The notes: generated by a model from the sequence alone, not told the origin. A stretch of 64,000 nucleotides of DNA from Streptomyces pilosus (GCF_014649835.1 NZ_BMTU01000011.1:1-64000); one strand, 5' to 3'. Counted from the first letter of the stretch, positions 35,072 to 43,695 are shown. Numbers and translations are program-made.

Positions 35072-36826
35072 GTGGCCCGGCGCCCCCTCCCCCGCATCCT
35101 CAGCAACGGCAGCGCGCAGCTCGCCCGGAGCCGGGAGCTGGCCAGGACGGCGGCCGACAGCGCCACGGATGTCCTCCACCCGCTGATCACCATCACGCGT
35201 GGTCTGCGCCGGCTGGCCTCGGCCGGGCGGCGCAGGTGGGCCGACACCCCCAAGGACAGACGCGGCGCGCTGCTCTTCCTGGTGGCGTCGGTCGTGCTGG
35301 TCGTGGCGCTGGCACCGTACGGTCCGCTGCTCGCCGTCATCAGCCTGATGGCGGCGGCGGCCTGGCAGGGCCGGGACCGCGGCCCCGCCGCGCCGGAGGG
35401 ACCCGACGCGTCACAGGCGCAGCGCCTGAAGTCCCTCTACGAGGCGCTGGTGCCCCACCTCTCCACCGCCGAGGACCCGGCGCCGCTCTACGTCCACGGC
35501 GGGGACTGGGAGCGGGCCCTCTCCGAGTACGAGTTCGACGGCACCGGCCGCGTCACCCACCTGGTCATCGGCTACCCCGCCTACTTCACCGACGGTGAGC
35601 CGGAGTCCCGGGCGCGGATCGAGCACCTGATCGGCGCCAAGTCGGGGCGCGGCCGGGAGTACCACTTCGTCTGGGACCAGGAGGCGAACCAGCTGACGGT
35701 CCGTGTCCTCGCGCCGCTGCCCACGGACATCGCCGCGCAGCCCTTCGTCACGGCCCCGGGCGAGACGGTCCTGGGCTTCACCGACCCCATCCGCGTCCAG
35801 CGGACGCTGCCGCTCAACCACGGCGCCCACGGCGAGGAGCGGCGCGACGTGCCCCCCGTCGTGTGGCGCACCGGCATCCGCTCCACCGAGCCCCATCTGC
35901 TCGCAGCCGGCCAGCCGGGCAGCGGCACCTCGACCCTGCTGCGCTCCATCGCCCTGCAGGCCCTCCACCACGGCGACGTGGTGATCGTCGACGGCGGCGG
36001 CACGGGCGAGTTCGCCTGCCTGACCGGCCGGGACGGGGTGCTCGCCGTCGAGTGCGGGCTGACGGGCGCGCTGACCAGCCTGGAGTGGGCCGCGCACGAG
36101 ACGGAGCGCCGGCTGATCGCCGCCGGCCGCGCCCATCAGGCGGGCGATCCACCGCCGGACGACACCCGGCGTCCCCTGTGGCTGATCCTGGACCGGCCGA
36201 CCGCGTTCTCCCACCTGGCCGCCGCGGACGGGCGCACGGACCCCCAGACCCTGTTGCAGGTCCCGCTGCGGCACGGCCGGCCGGCGAACGTCACCGTGGT
36301 CGTCGCGGAGCAGCTCGACGCCCTGGAGTCCCTCATCGACCCGGTACGGCAGCACACCCGCGCGCGGGTCGTGCTCGGCCCCGCGACGGCGGAGCAACTG
36401 CAGAGCGTGCTGGGCGCGCCCCCGCACACCACGCCCCTCGACCAGGTGCCGCCGGGGCGCGGATTCGCCCGCCTGGGCTCGGGCCCGGTGCACCGCCTCC
36501 AGGTCCCGGCGACCCCGGACCCCTACGACGAGGCGACCGGCGACGTCCACCGGCAGGCGGTCCTGGACCTGCTGCCGCCGCGGACGACCCCGGCGGACGA
36601 GGAGCCGGGGCTGCTGGTGCCGGAGCCGGCGGACACGGCGGCCGTCCTTCCCGGGTCCGTGCGGCTGGAGAAGGACGCCGTGGAGAGGATGACCAGGGAG
36701 AAGGTGCCCGCGGAGAAGGTCCCCGCGGGGGCCGTGGCCGCCGAGGCCGAGGAAGCGCCGGCGACCGGGGCCGCCGGCGCGGAACCGGCGCCCGGGCAGG
36801 CGGCGGTCGCGGAGCCGTCCTCCTGA
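35072..36826 (+). CDS. sffA: SpoIIIE/FtsK-like protein SffA, degenerate P-loop
   Basis: 584 residues, GTG start with TGGAGA at 5 bases. Two membrane helices occur near residues 68-100 (LLFLVASVVLVVALAPYGPLLAVISLMAAAAW). An FtsK/SpoIIIE-type motor-like domain follows (PHLLAAGQPGSGTSTLLRSIALQAL, VVIVDGGGTGEF, RPLWLILDRPTAF, LRHGRPANVTVVVAEQL). The Walker A reads GQPGSGTS with Thr286 where the lysine belongs, and the Walker B-like LILDRP lacks a following acid, so ATP hydrolysis is doubtful. The tail from about residue 500 is low-complexity. In S. coelicolor SffA is targeted to division septa by SmeA. Confidence 0.85.
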   Translation: MARRPLPRILSNGSAQLARSRELARTAADSATDVLHPLITITRGLRRLASAGRRRWADTPKDRRGALLFLVASVVLVVALAPYGPLLAVISLMAAAAWQGRDRGPAAPEGPDASQAQRLKSLYEALVPHLSTAEDPAPLYVHGGDWERALSEYEFDGTGRVTHLVIGYPAYFTDGEPESRARIEHLIGAKSGRGREYHFVWDQEANQLTVRVLAPLPTDIAAQPFVTAPGETVLGFTDPIRVQRTLPLNHGAHGEERRDVPPVVWRTGIRSTEPHLLAAGQPGSGTSTLLRSIALQALHHGDVVIVDGGGTGEFACLTGRDGVLAVECGLTGALTSLEWAAHETERRLIAAGRAHQAGDPPPDDTRRPLWLILDRPTAFSHLAAADGRTDPQTLLQVPLRHGRPANVTVVVAEQLDALESLIDPVRQHTRARVVLGPATAEQLQSVLGAPPHTTPLDQVPPGRGFARLGSGPVHRLQVPATPDPYDEATGDVHRQAVLDLLPPRTTPADEEPGLLVPEPADTAAVLPGSVRLEKDAVERMTREKVPAEKVPAGAVAAEAEEAPATGAAGAEPAPGQAAVAEPSS

Positions 36827-36840
36827 CGCACTCCCCGGCT

Positions 36841-36883
36841 GCGGGCGCCGCGGTGAGCGGCGCCTCGCGGCACCGCGGCCCGC
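36841..36883. terminator. Hairpin between sffA and the convergent MocR gene
   Basis: GCGGG-CG-CCGCGGTG (36841-36855) pairs with CACCGCGG-CCCGC (36871-36883), with a 2-base bulge. It sits 14 bases past sffA and 22 bases past the end of the opposing gene. Confidence 0.6.
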
Positions 36884-36904
36884 GCCCCGGGCACGGCGGA
36901 CCGG

Positions 36905-38404
36905 CTACGCCACGAAGGAGCGCGGGGCGTCCGTGCCGGTCGTGCCGCCGGACTCGACGATGCGGGCCGCCGCCGCCAGCCGCGCCGCGGCTTCGTCGGC
37001 CACGGCTCCGCCCACGGTGAACGGCAGCCGTACATACCCCTCGAACGCGCCGTCCACCCCGAAGCGCGGCCCCGACGGCACCCGCACGCCGACCCGCTCC
37101 CCCGCCTCGGCCAGCCGGGAGCCGGAGAGGCCACCGGTGCGGACCCACAGGGTGAGCCCGCCCCGCGGCACCTCGTACTCCCAGCCGGGCAGCTCCCGCC
37201 GCACCGCGCGCACCAGCTCGTCCCGGTTCTGCCGGGCCTGGGCGCGCCGGACCTCCACCGCCTGCTCCCAGCCGCCCGTCCCGAACAGCCAGTTCACGGC
37301 GAGCTGTTCGAGAACGGGCGTTCCCATGTCGGCGTAGGCGCGGGCCGCGACGAGGCTGCGGATCACGTCGGGGGCCGCGCGGACCCAGCCGATGCGCATC
37401 CCGGCCCAGAAGGCCTTGCTCGCCGACCCGACCGTGATCACCGTGGACCCGGCCGGGTCGAAGGCGCACACCGCGCGCGGCATCTCCACGTCCGCGTCGA
37501 GCCACAGCTCGCTCATCGTCTCGTCGGCGACCAGCACCGTCCCCGCGGAGCGGGCCGCGTCCACCAGCCGGCGCCGCTGGTCCTCGTCGGCGAGCGCGCC
37601 GGTCGGGTTGTGGAAGTCGGCGACGACGTACGCGACCCGGGGGGCGGCCTCACGCAGCACCTGGCGCCAGCGGTCCATGTCCCAGCCGGTCAGCCCCTCG
37701 GCCATGGCGACGGGGACGAGCCGGGCGCCGGCCTCCCGCATCAGCTGGAGGATGTTGGCGTAGGAGGGGGACTCGACGGCGATGCGTTCGCCGCGTCCGC
37801 CGAAGAGGTGGCAGATGGCGTCGATGGCACCCATGGCGCCCGTCGTCACCATGATCTGCTCGGGCATGGTCGGGATGCCCCGCGCGGTGTAGCGGTCCGC
37901 GATCATCGACCGCAGGGCGGGCAGCCCGGCGGGGTAGTCGCCGTGGGTGTGCGCGTACGGCGGAAGCTCCTCCAGAGCGCCCTGGACGGCCCGGGTGAGC
38001 CACGGTTCGGGGGCGGGCAGCGCCGCACAGCCGAGGTCGATCATCGAGCCGAGGGCCTCGGGCGGCAGCGGTTCCAGTCCTCGCGCGGGGACGGGGTTGC
38101 CGGCCGGGACCGCGGTCCAGCTCCCCGCGCCGCGCCGGGACTCCAGGAAGCCCTCGGCGCGCAGCGCCTCGTAGGCGGCGGCGACGGTGGTGCGGCTGAC
38201 GGACAGGGCGAGCGCCAGTTCGCGCTCGGCGGGCAGCCGCGCGGCGACCGGGACGCGTCCCTCGAGCACCAGCAGCCGGATGCCGTCGGCGAGCGCGCGG
38301 TAGGCGGGCGGGCGCCGGGTCCCCGGGCCGGCCGGGCGGTCCTGCTGGGAGCCGAGCTGGCGGGCCAGTTGCGCCGCCCCCACTGCCGAGGTCCACTGCG
38401 CCAC
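36905..38404 (-). CDS. MocR/PdxR-type regulator (GntR head, aminotransferase body)
   Basis: 499 residues from the GTG at 38404 (VAQWTSAVGAAQLARQL, the standard start of this group). The N-terminal GntR winged helix (YRALADGIRLLVLEGRVPVA, LSVSRTTVAAAYEAL) is fused to a fold-type I aminotransferase-like domain. The PLP lysine region is TVGSASKAFWAGMRIGW, and VADFHNPTGALADEDQRRRL and VPRGGLTLWVR are also present. MocR regulators bind PLP or PLP-amino-acid adducts. It is divergent from a YczE-type membrane protein, a pairing also known from Bacillus YcxD/YczE, which is its probable target. No PLP synthesis genes are adjacent. Confidence 0.9.
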   Translation of the reverse strand: MAQWTSAVGAAQLARQLGSQQDRPAGPGTRRPPAYRALADGIRLLVLEGRVPVAARLPAERELALALSVSRTTVAAAYEALRAEGFLESRRGAGSWTAVPAGNPVPARGLEPLPPEALGSMIDLGCAALPAPEPWLTRAVQGALEELPPYAHTHGDYPAGLPALRSMIADRYTARGIPTMPEQIMVTTGAMGAIDAICHLFGGRGERIAVESPSYANILQLMREAGARLVPVAMAEGLTGWDMDRWRQVLREAAPRVAYVVADFHNPTGALADEDQRRRLVDAARSAGTVLVADETMSELWLDADVEMPRAVCAFDPAGSTVITVGSASKAFWAGMRIGWVRAAPDVIRSLVAARAYADMGTPVLEQLAVNWLFGTGGWEQAVEVRRAQARQNRDELVRAVRRELPGWEYEVPRGGLTLWVRTGGLSGSRLAEAGERVGVRVPSGPRFGVDGAFEGYVRLPFTVGGAVADEAAARLAAAARIVESGGTTGTDAPRSFVA

Positions 38405-38503
38405 AGGAATCAGTCCACCTTCCGCGGATTGGCCATGGATGACGTGACCAGTCGAACCCCAGGGTGTCATGCGTCGGTCCACTTCCACCACAGGGGGCAC
38501 GTC

Positions 38504-39169
38504 TTGGCCAGGAACTCGTCCCGGCAGGGGCATCTCGCACGCCGGCTGTTCCAGCTCTACGCCGGACTGGCGCTGTACGGGGCGAGCTCGGCGCTGCTGG
38601 TGCGGTCGGGGCTCGGCCTGGAGCCGTGGAACGTGCTGCACCAGGGCCTGTCCGAGCGCACGGGGCTGTCGATGGGCGTGGTGCTCACCGCCGTGGGCGC
38701 CCTGGTGCTGCTGCTGTGGATCCCGCTGCGGCAGCGGCCGGGGCTGGGCACGGTCTCGAACGTGCTGGTGATCGGCGCGGCGATGGACGCGACGCTGGCC
38801 GTGGTGCCGGACGCGCACGGGATGGCGGTGCGCGTGCCGCTGATGGCGGCGGGGATCGTGCTGAACGGCGCGGCGACCGGCCTGTACATCGCGGCGCGCT
38901 TCGGTCCGGGCCCCCGCGACGGGCTGATGACGGGGCTGCACCGGCGCACGGGGATCTCGGTCCGTGTGGTCCGCACCGCCATCGAGATCACGGTGGTGGC
39001 CACGGGCTTCGTGCTCGGCGGCACCGTGGGTGCGGGCACGCTGCTCTACGCGGTGACGATCGGACCGCTGGCCCAGCTGTTCCTGCGTCTCTTCGCCGTT
39101 CCCCCGGCGTCCGGGGGCGGCACGGTCGTTGCCGCCGGCCGGCCGCGAGGGGCGATACTGCGTCCGTGA
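38504..39169 (+). CDS. YczE-type integral membrane protein
   Basis: 221 residues from a TTG at 38504, the only start with a ribosome binding site (AGGGGG at 6 bases) that keeps the family N-terminus RRLFQLYAGLALYGASSALL. Five membrane segments are predicted. The conserved text LGLEPWNVLHQGLSERTGLSMG and GPGPRDGLMTGLHRRTGISV is that of the YczE/YitT-related family. The function is unknown. Members are often encoded beside MocR regulators, as here (99-base divergent gap), suggesting a transport or sensing role linked to PLP or amino compounds. Its stop overlaps the next GTG. Confidence 0.82.
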   Translation: MARNSSRQGHLARRLFQLYAGLALYGASSALLVRSGLGLEPWNVLHQGLSERTGLSMGVVLTAVGALVLLLWIPLRQRPGLGTVSNVLVIGAAMDATLAVVPDAHGMAVRVPLMAAGIVLNGAATGLYIAARFGPGPRDGLMTGLHRRTGISVRVVRTAIEITVVATGFVLGGTVGAGTLLYAVTIGPLAQLFLRLFAVPPASGGGTVVAAGRPRGAILRP

Positions 39170-39933
39170 CCCCGCGGATACGCCACCCCTACCTCGACCA
39201 TCCCGGCCCGATCGCCTTCGCCCACCGGGGCGGGGCGGCGGACGGCCTGGAGAACACCGTGCGGCAGTTCCGGTGCGCCGTCGAGACCGGCTACCGGTAC
39301 ATCGAGACCGATGTGCACGCCACCCGCGACGGGCGGCTCGTCGCCTTCCACGACACCACCCTGGACCGGGTGACGGACGGTGCCGGCCGGATCGCCGACC
39401 TGCCGTGGCGCGACGTGGAGCAGGCGCGCGTCGCCGGCGAGGAGCCCGTCCCGCTGTTCGAGGAGCTGCTGGAGACGTTCCCCGGGGTGCGGTGGAACGT
39501 CGACGTGAAGGCCGAGGAGGCCCTGCTGCCGCTGCTGGACCTGATCGAGCGCACCGGCGCCTGGGACCGGATCTGTCTCGGCTCGTTCTCCGAGGCCCGC
39601 GTGGTCCGCGCGCAGCGCCTGGCGGGCCCGAGACTGGCCACGTCGTACGGCATCCGCGGCGTGCTGGGTCTGCGGCTGCGGTCGTGGGGGCTGCCGGCCG
39701 CGGTGCGCCGGTCGGCCGTCGCCGCCCAGGTCCCGGAGGAGCAGTCGGGCGTCCGGGTGGTCGACCGCCGTTTCGTGCGGGCCGCCCACGCGTGCGGGCT
39801 CCAGGTGCACGTGTGGACGGTCAACGAGCCGGAGCGGATCCACCGGCTCCTGGACCTGGAGGTCGATGGCATCATGACCGATCACATCGACACACTGCGC
39901 GAGGTCATGGAGGACCGCGGCATCTGGGTCTGA
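39166..39933 (+). CDS. Glycerophosphodiester phosphodiesterase
   Basis: 255 residues, GTG start overlapping the stop of the membrane-protein gene by four bases. GDPD signatures are complete: FAHRGGAADGLENTVRQF, ETDVHATRDGRLVAFHDTTL (Glu/Asp/His of the metal and catalytic site), WNVDVKAEEA and the C-terminal VHVWTVNEPERIHRLLDL plus DGIMTDHID. It hydrolyses glycerophosphodiesters to glycerol-3-phosphate and an alcohol. No signal peptide, so it is cytoplasmic. It is likely co-transcribed with the flanking membrane-protein genes. Confidence 0.93.
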   Translation: MTPRIRHPYLDHPGPIAFAHRGGAADGLENTVRQFRCAVETGYRYIETDVHATRDGRLVAFHDTTLDRVTDGAGRIADLPWRDVEQARVAGEEPVPLFEELLETFPGVRWNVDVKAEEALLPLLDLIERTGAWDRICLGSFSEARVVRAQRLAGPRLATSYGIRGVLGLRLRSWGLPAAVRRSAVAAQVPEEQSGVRVVDRRFVRAAHACGLQVHVWTVNEPERIHRLLDLEVDGIMTDHIDTLREVMEDRGIWV

Positions 39934-39981
39934 GACCCCGCGCCGTCGTCTCCGCGCGTTCACGGGGAAGCGAGGGCACGG

Positions 39982-41337
39982 GTGGACACCGACACCGTGC
40001 GGTCGGCGGCGGGGAACGAGGCCGCCGACCTCAGGCGCCAGCAGCGCGGCTGGTACTTCTACGACTGGGCCTGCTCCGTGTACTCCACGAGCGTGGTCAC
40101 CGTGTTCCTCGGCCCCTATCTGACGTCGGTCGCCGAGGCGGCGGCCGACGCGGAGGGGTTCGTGCACCCGCTGGGCGTACCGGTGCGCGCGGGGTCCTTC
40201 TTCGCCTACGCGATCTCCCTGTCGGTGGTCCTGGCCGTGCTGGTGATGCCGCTGGTGGGCGCCGCGGCCGACCGCACCGGGCGCAAGAAGCCGTTGCTCG
40301 CGGCCGCCGCGTACACCGGGGCCGCCGCCACGGCGGGCATGTTCTTCCTGGACGGCGAGCGCTATCTGCTCGGCGGTCTGCTGCTGGTGGTCGCGAACGC
40401 GGCGCAGTCCGTGGCGATGATGCTCTACAACGCCTACCTGCCGCAGATCGCACCGCCGGAGGAGCGCGACGCGGTCTCCTCGCGCGGCTGGGCGTTCGGG
40501 TACGCGGCCGGGGCCCTGGTCCTGGTCCTGAACCTGGTCCTCTACACCGGTCACGAGAGCTTCGGTGTCTCCGAGGGCACGGCGGTGCGCATCTGCCTGG
40601 CCTCGGCCGGCCTGTGGTGGGGAGCCTTCGCGCTGATCCCCCTGCGCCGGCTGCGCGACCGCCGTGCTCCGGTGCGGGAGGCCGGCAAGGGTGCCCTGCC
40701 GGGGTTCCGGCGGCTCGCGGCGACCCTCCGCGACATGCGCCGGCATCCGCTGACGCTCGCCTTCCTGCTGGCGTACCTGGTCTACAACGACGGCATCCAG
40801 ACCGTGATCTCCCAGGCCTCGGTGTACGGCTCGAAGGAACTGGGGCTCGGGCAGTCGACGCTGATCGTGGCCGTGCTGCTGGTGCAGGTCCTGGCGGTGG
40901 CGGGCGCGCTGGCACTGGGCCGGCTGGCGCGGCGGTACGGGGCGAAGCGGACGATCCTCGGCTCCCTGGTCGCCTGGACCGTGACCCTGGGCGCCGGGTA
41001 CTTCCTGCCGGCCGGGGCCCCGGTGTGGTTCTTCGTGCTGGCGGCCGGGATCGGGCTGGTCCTCGGCGGCAGCCAGGCGCTGTCCCGCTCGCTCTTCTCC
41101 CACCTGGTGCCGCCGGGCAAGGAGGCCGAGTACTTCTCGGCGTACGAGATCAGCGACCGCGGGATGAGCTGGCTCGGGCCGCTGCTCTTCGGGCTCACCT
41201 ACCAGCTCACGGGCAGTTACCGGGACGCGATCATCTCCCTGGTGGGCTTCTTCGTCCTCGGGTTCCTGCTGCTCGCCCGGGTGCCGGTGCGGCGGGCGAT
41301 CGCCGACGCGGGCAACCCCGTTCCCGAACGGATTTAG
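39982..41337 (+). CDS. MFS transporter, UMF1/Atg22-like family
   Basis: 451 residues, GTG start with GAGGG upstream. The N-terminal QQRGWYFYDWACSVYSTSVVTVFLGPYL is the hallmark of the UMF1 family (related to vacuolar Atg22). About eleven or twelve membrane segments follow, with GAAADRTGRKKPLLA as MFS loop motif, and SSRGWAFGYAAGALVLVLNL and LGGSQALSRSLFSHLVPPGKEAEYF as further family blocks. The substrate is unknown, and amino-acid efflux is suspected for relatives. It is 48 bases behind the phosphodiesterase and probably in the same transcript. Confidence 0.9.
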   Translation: MDTDTVRSAAGNEAADLRRQQRGWYFYDWACSVYSTSVVTVFLGPYLTSVAEAAADAEGFVHPLGVPVRAGSFFAYAISLSVVLAVLVMPLVGAAADRTGRKKPLLAAAAYTGAAATAGMFFLDGERYLLGGLLLVVANAAQSVAMMLYNAYLPQIAPPEERDAVSSRGWAFGYAAGALVLVLNLVLYTGHESFGVSEGTAVRICLASAGLWWGAFALIPLRRLRDRRAPVREAGKGALPGFRRLAATLRDMRRHPLTLAFLLAYLVYNDGIQTVISQASVYGSKELGLGQSTLIVAVLLVQVLAVAGALALGRLARRYGAKRTILGSLVAWTVTLGAGYFLPAGAPVWFFVLAAGIGLVLGGSQALSRSLFSHLVPPGKEAEYFSAYEISDRGMSWLGPLLFGLTYQLTGSYRDAIISLVGFFVLGFLLLARVPVRRAIADAGNPVPERI

Positions 41338-41360
41338 CACTCGGCACGAAAGGGCGGTAG

Positions 41361-41387
41361 TGTACGCGTTTGGCCTGCCAGACGTAC
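41361..41387 (+). terminator. Weak hairpin after the UMF1 gene
   Basis: CGTTTGGC (41367-41374) and GCCAGACG (41377-41384) can pair with one G-T pair, flanked by GTAC on both sides. It lies 30 bases after the carrier gene and may end its transcript. Confidence 0.35.
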
Positions 41388-41420
41388 CGTTACTGCGCGT
41401 CAAAGATGCCGAAACGCTGC

Positions 41421-41444
41421 GTCACATCTACTAGCAGAGGTGAC
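41421..41444. repeat. Imperfect inverted repeat upstream of rbpA
   Basis: GTCACATCT (41421-41429) and AGAGGTGAC (41436-41444), 9-base arms with one mismatch around ACTAGC. It lies 85 bases before the rbpA sigma-R promoter. It could be an operator or a stem in a longer rbpA leader from a second promoter. Confidence 0.45.
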
Positions 41445-41528
41445 AAACCGGGCGTCGGTGGGTACTGCAATGGTTGAACAAGGCTGCGGCTACGACGGCG
41501 ACGCAGACCCGGGACGGGACACGGAACG

Positions 41529-41554
41529 GGAATCTTTACCGCCGACCGGACGTT
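41529..41554 (+). promoter_or_regulatory. sigma-R-type promoter of rbpA
   Basis: GGAAT (41529-41533), exactly 18 bases, GTT (41552-41554): the consensus for the thiol-stress sigma factor SigR. rbpA is an established SigR target in S. coelicolor. The start codon follows 62 bases downstream. Confidence 0.85.
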
Positions 41555-41615
41555 GACCGGATGACGACGACAGCGACACCTGTCCTGTGGGCGACAAGCC
41601 CGGGAGGCACGATTC

Positions 41616-41990
41616 ATGAGTGAGCGAGCTCTTCGCGGCACGCGCCTCGTGGTGACCAGCTACGAGACGGACCGCGGCATCGACCTGGCCCCGCGCCAGG
41701 CCGTGGAGTACGCATGCGAGAAGGGGCACCGCTTCGAGATGCCCTTCTCGGTCGAGGCGGAGATCCCGCCGGAGTGGGAGTGCAAGGTCTGCGGTGCCCA
41801 GGCACTCCTGGTGGACGGCGACGGCCCCGAGGAGAAGAAGGCCAAGCCCGCGCGTACGCATTGGGACATGTTGATGGAGCGGCGCACCCGAGAGGAACTC
41901 GAAGAGGTCCTCGAGGAGCGTCTCGCCGTTCTGCGCTCCGGCGCGATGAACATCGCGGTTCACCCCCGGGACAGCCGAAAGTCGGCTTGA
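41616..41990 (+). CDS. rbpA: RNA polymerase-binding protein RbpA
   Basis: 124 residues. RbpA binds the principal sigma factor and RNA polymerase in actinobacteria and stimulates transcription from vegetative promoters. The protein shows the N-terminal tail (RALRGTRLVVTSYETDRG), the core with YACEKGHRF and ECKVCGAQALLVDG (the cysteines around the small zinc site in the Streptomyces protein), a basic linker (KKAKPARTHWDMLMERR) and the C-terminal sigma-interaction helices (REELEEVLEERLAVLR). Every block is intact. It has its own sigma-R promoter and ends at a very strong hairpin. Confidence 0.97.
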   Translation: MSERALRGTRLVVTSYETDRGIDLAPRQAVEYACEKGHRFEMPFSVEAEIPPEWECKVCGAQALLVDGDGPEEKKAKPARTHWDMLMERRTREELEEVLEERLAVLRSGAMNIAVHPRDSRKSA

Positions 41991-42028
41991 TCCCGCCGGG
42001 ACCGGGCGGAGACACACACACGCACAGC

Positions 42029-42076
42029 GGACAGGGCCGTGGGCGCCGTACTCGTACGGCGCCCACGGCCCTGTCC
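42029..42076. terminator. Very strong bidirectional terminator between rbpA and fxsA
   Basis: A perfect 22-base stem (42029-42050 with 42055-42076) closed by the loop CTCG. Its sequence begins GGACAGGGCCGTGG and is symmetric, so it can stop both the rbpA transcript and the facing fxsA transcript. Confidence 0.92.
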
Positions 42077-42119
42077 GTGTCCGCTGCCGCCGGTGGGCGG
42101 CAGCGGCGGGGCGACGGCC

Positions 42120-42704
42120 CTACCGCGTCAGCGGCGGGGGCGGGCCCTGCGGCGTGTCACCGGGCGTGGTCCCGGGCTCGTCGCGGATGACCTCGCCCTG
42201 GACGACCTTGCCGTCGGGCCGGTGGATGCGCACCTGCTGGAAGGCACCGCCCAGCGAACCGTGCGCGGCCTCGCGGAGCTTGCGCTCGAGGGTGCGCTCG
42301 GCCTGGCGGCTGACGGCCTTCTGGACCGGCGGCACCAGCAGGAGCAGTCCCAGCGCGTCCGAGACGAGACCGGGGATGATCAGCAGCAGGCCGCCCAGCA
42401 TCATGAGGCCGTTGCCCTCGCTGTTGGGTCGGGGCCCGGGCGTCACCGTGCCGCCCTGCTGCTGTTGCAGTGTCTCGGTGAGGTTCTTGAAGGCCCGCCG
42501 GCCGGCCCGCTTGATGACGACCGAGCCGAGGACGACACCGCCCACCAGCACCAGGAAGACCACGAGGCCGTTCGACGCGCCGGCGACCACGGTCAGCAGC
42601 CAGATCTCCAGGACGAGCCACGCGGCGACGGCCAGCGGCAGGAAGCCGCGCACCCGGGAGCGCCGGGGCCGGACGGGTTGCGGGGTCTGAGCGCCAGTCG
42701 TCAT
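42120..42704 (-). CDS. fxsA: FxsA-family membrane protein
   Basis: 194 residues with three or four membrane helices (FLPLAVAAWLVLEIWLLTVV, GLVVFLVLVGGVVLGSVVI, MMLGGLLLIIPGLVSDALGLLLLVPP). IIPGLVSDALGLLLLVPPVQ is the FxsA signature. The E. coli homologue suppresses exclusion of phage T7 when overproduced; the normal role is unknown. The C-terminal third is soluble and proline-rich. ATG at 42704. It is 69 bases downstream of the mannosyltransferase-type gene on the same strand. Confidence 0.9.
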   Translation of the reverse strand: MTTGAQTPQPVRPRRSRVRGFLPLAVAAWLVLEIWLLTVVAGASNGLVVFLVLVGGVVLGSVVIKRAGRRAFKNLTETLQQQQGGTVTPGPRPNSEGNGLMMLGGLLLIIPGLVSDALGLLLLVPPVQKAVSRQAERTLERKLREAAHGSLGGAFQQVRIHRPDGKVVQGEVIRDEPGTTPGDTPQGPPPPLTR

Positions 42705-42773
42705 ACCCCCAGTGTGCCTGGGCCCGGCTCAGGGCGGGATAAGCGGGGTGAGGAGCGGCCGGCCGGCGGCCGC

Positions 42774-43601
42774 CTACGCCTCGGGCTGCTTCACGCCGGG
42801 GGCGGGCTGCTTGTCGTCGCCGCGCCCCAGGACCTTGCCGACGCGCTCCCCCACGCCCCACGCGGTGACCCGCCACAGCGCCTCGACGAGGATGTCGCGG
42901 CTCATCTTGGAGTCACCGAGTTCGCGTTCGACGAAGGTGATGGGGACCTCGACCACGTGGTAGCCGGCCTTGACCGCGCGGCGGGCCAGGTCGACCTGGA
43001 AGCAGTACCCCTGGGAGGCCACGTCCTCCAGGCCCAGGCCCCTCAGGGTCGCGGCGCGGAAGGCCCGGAACCCGCCGGTGATGTCACGCAGCGGCAGATC
43101 GAGCGCCACGCGCGAGTAGAGACTGCCGCCGCGCGAGATGAACTCGCGGGACTTCGGCCAGTTCACCACCCGGCCGCCCGGCACCCAGCGCGAGCCGAGC
43201 ACCAGGTCGGCGCCTTTGAGCGCGGTGAGCAGGCGGGGCAGTTCCTCGGGCTGGTGGGAGCCGTCGGCGTCCATCTCGACCAGCACGTCGTAGCCGTGCT
43301 CCATGCCCCAGCGGAAGCCCGCGAGGTAGGCCGCACCCAGGCCTTCCTTGCCCTTGCGGTGCAGCACCCGCACGTGGTCGTCCGTGGCGGCCAGTTCGTC
43401 GGCGAGCTTGCCGGTGCCGTCGGGGCTGTTGTCGTCGGCCACGAGCACGTGTGCCTCGGGGACGGCCTTGCGCACCCGGCCGACGATGGCCTTGATGTTC
43501 TCCGCCTCGTTGTAGGTCGGGATGATCACCAGAGCCATGCCGAGCGGGCCGAAGTTCCGCCCCCGGGATCCCGCTTCGGAGGTCCCCTCGCCGTCGTTCA
43601 C
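42774..43601 (-). CDS. ppm1: Polyprenyl-phosphate mannose synthase (GT2, dolichol-phosphate mannosyltransferase-like)
   Basis: 275 residues, GTG at 43601 with AAGGGG at 5 bases. The GT2 fold is complete: LVIIPTYNEAENI, LVADDNSPDGTGKLA, LVEMDADGSHQPEELPRLL (DAD metal motif), GSRWVPGGRVVNWPKSREFISRGG and DITGGFRAFR. The enzyme uses GDP-mannose to mannosylate polyprenyl phosphate, the donor for extracytoplasmic protein O-mannosylation; in S. coelicolor this step is needed for the phage phiC31 receptor. No C-terminal membrane domain, as usual for Streptomyces. An ECF-type promoter candidate lies at 43669-43695. Confidence 0.93.
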   Translation of the reverse strand: MNDGEGTSEAGSRGRNFGPLGMALVIIPTYNEAENIKAIVGRVRKAVPEAHVLVADDNSPDGTGKLADELAATDDHVRVLHRKGKEGLGAAYLAGFRWGMEHGYDVLVEMDADGSHQPEELPRLLTALKGADLVLGSRWVPGGRVVNWPKSREFISRGGSLYSRVALDLPLRDITGGFRAFRAATLRGLGLEDVASQGYCFQVDLARRAVKAGYHVVEVPITFVERELGDSKMSRDILVEALWRVTAWGVGERVGKVLGRGDDKQPAPGVKQPEA

Positions 43602-43668
43602 TGCTGCCCCTTCGTGTCCTGTGCGCAGGGTCCCACCATAGTCGTCGGGGCCTGCGCCGACGTGACAG

Positions 43669-43695
43669 GACGTTCGTATGGTGGTGTCGTTTTCC
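43669..43695 (-). promoter_or_regulatory. Candidate ECF (SigE-like) promoter of ppm1
   Basis: On the minus strand GGAAAAC (43695-43689), 16 bases, CGTC (43672-43669). AAC-N16-CGTC is the pattern described for the cell-envelope-stress sigma factor SigE. It lies 68 bases before the ppm1 start. Short motifs of this kind also occur by chance. Confidence 0.45.
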
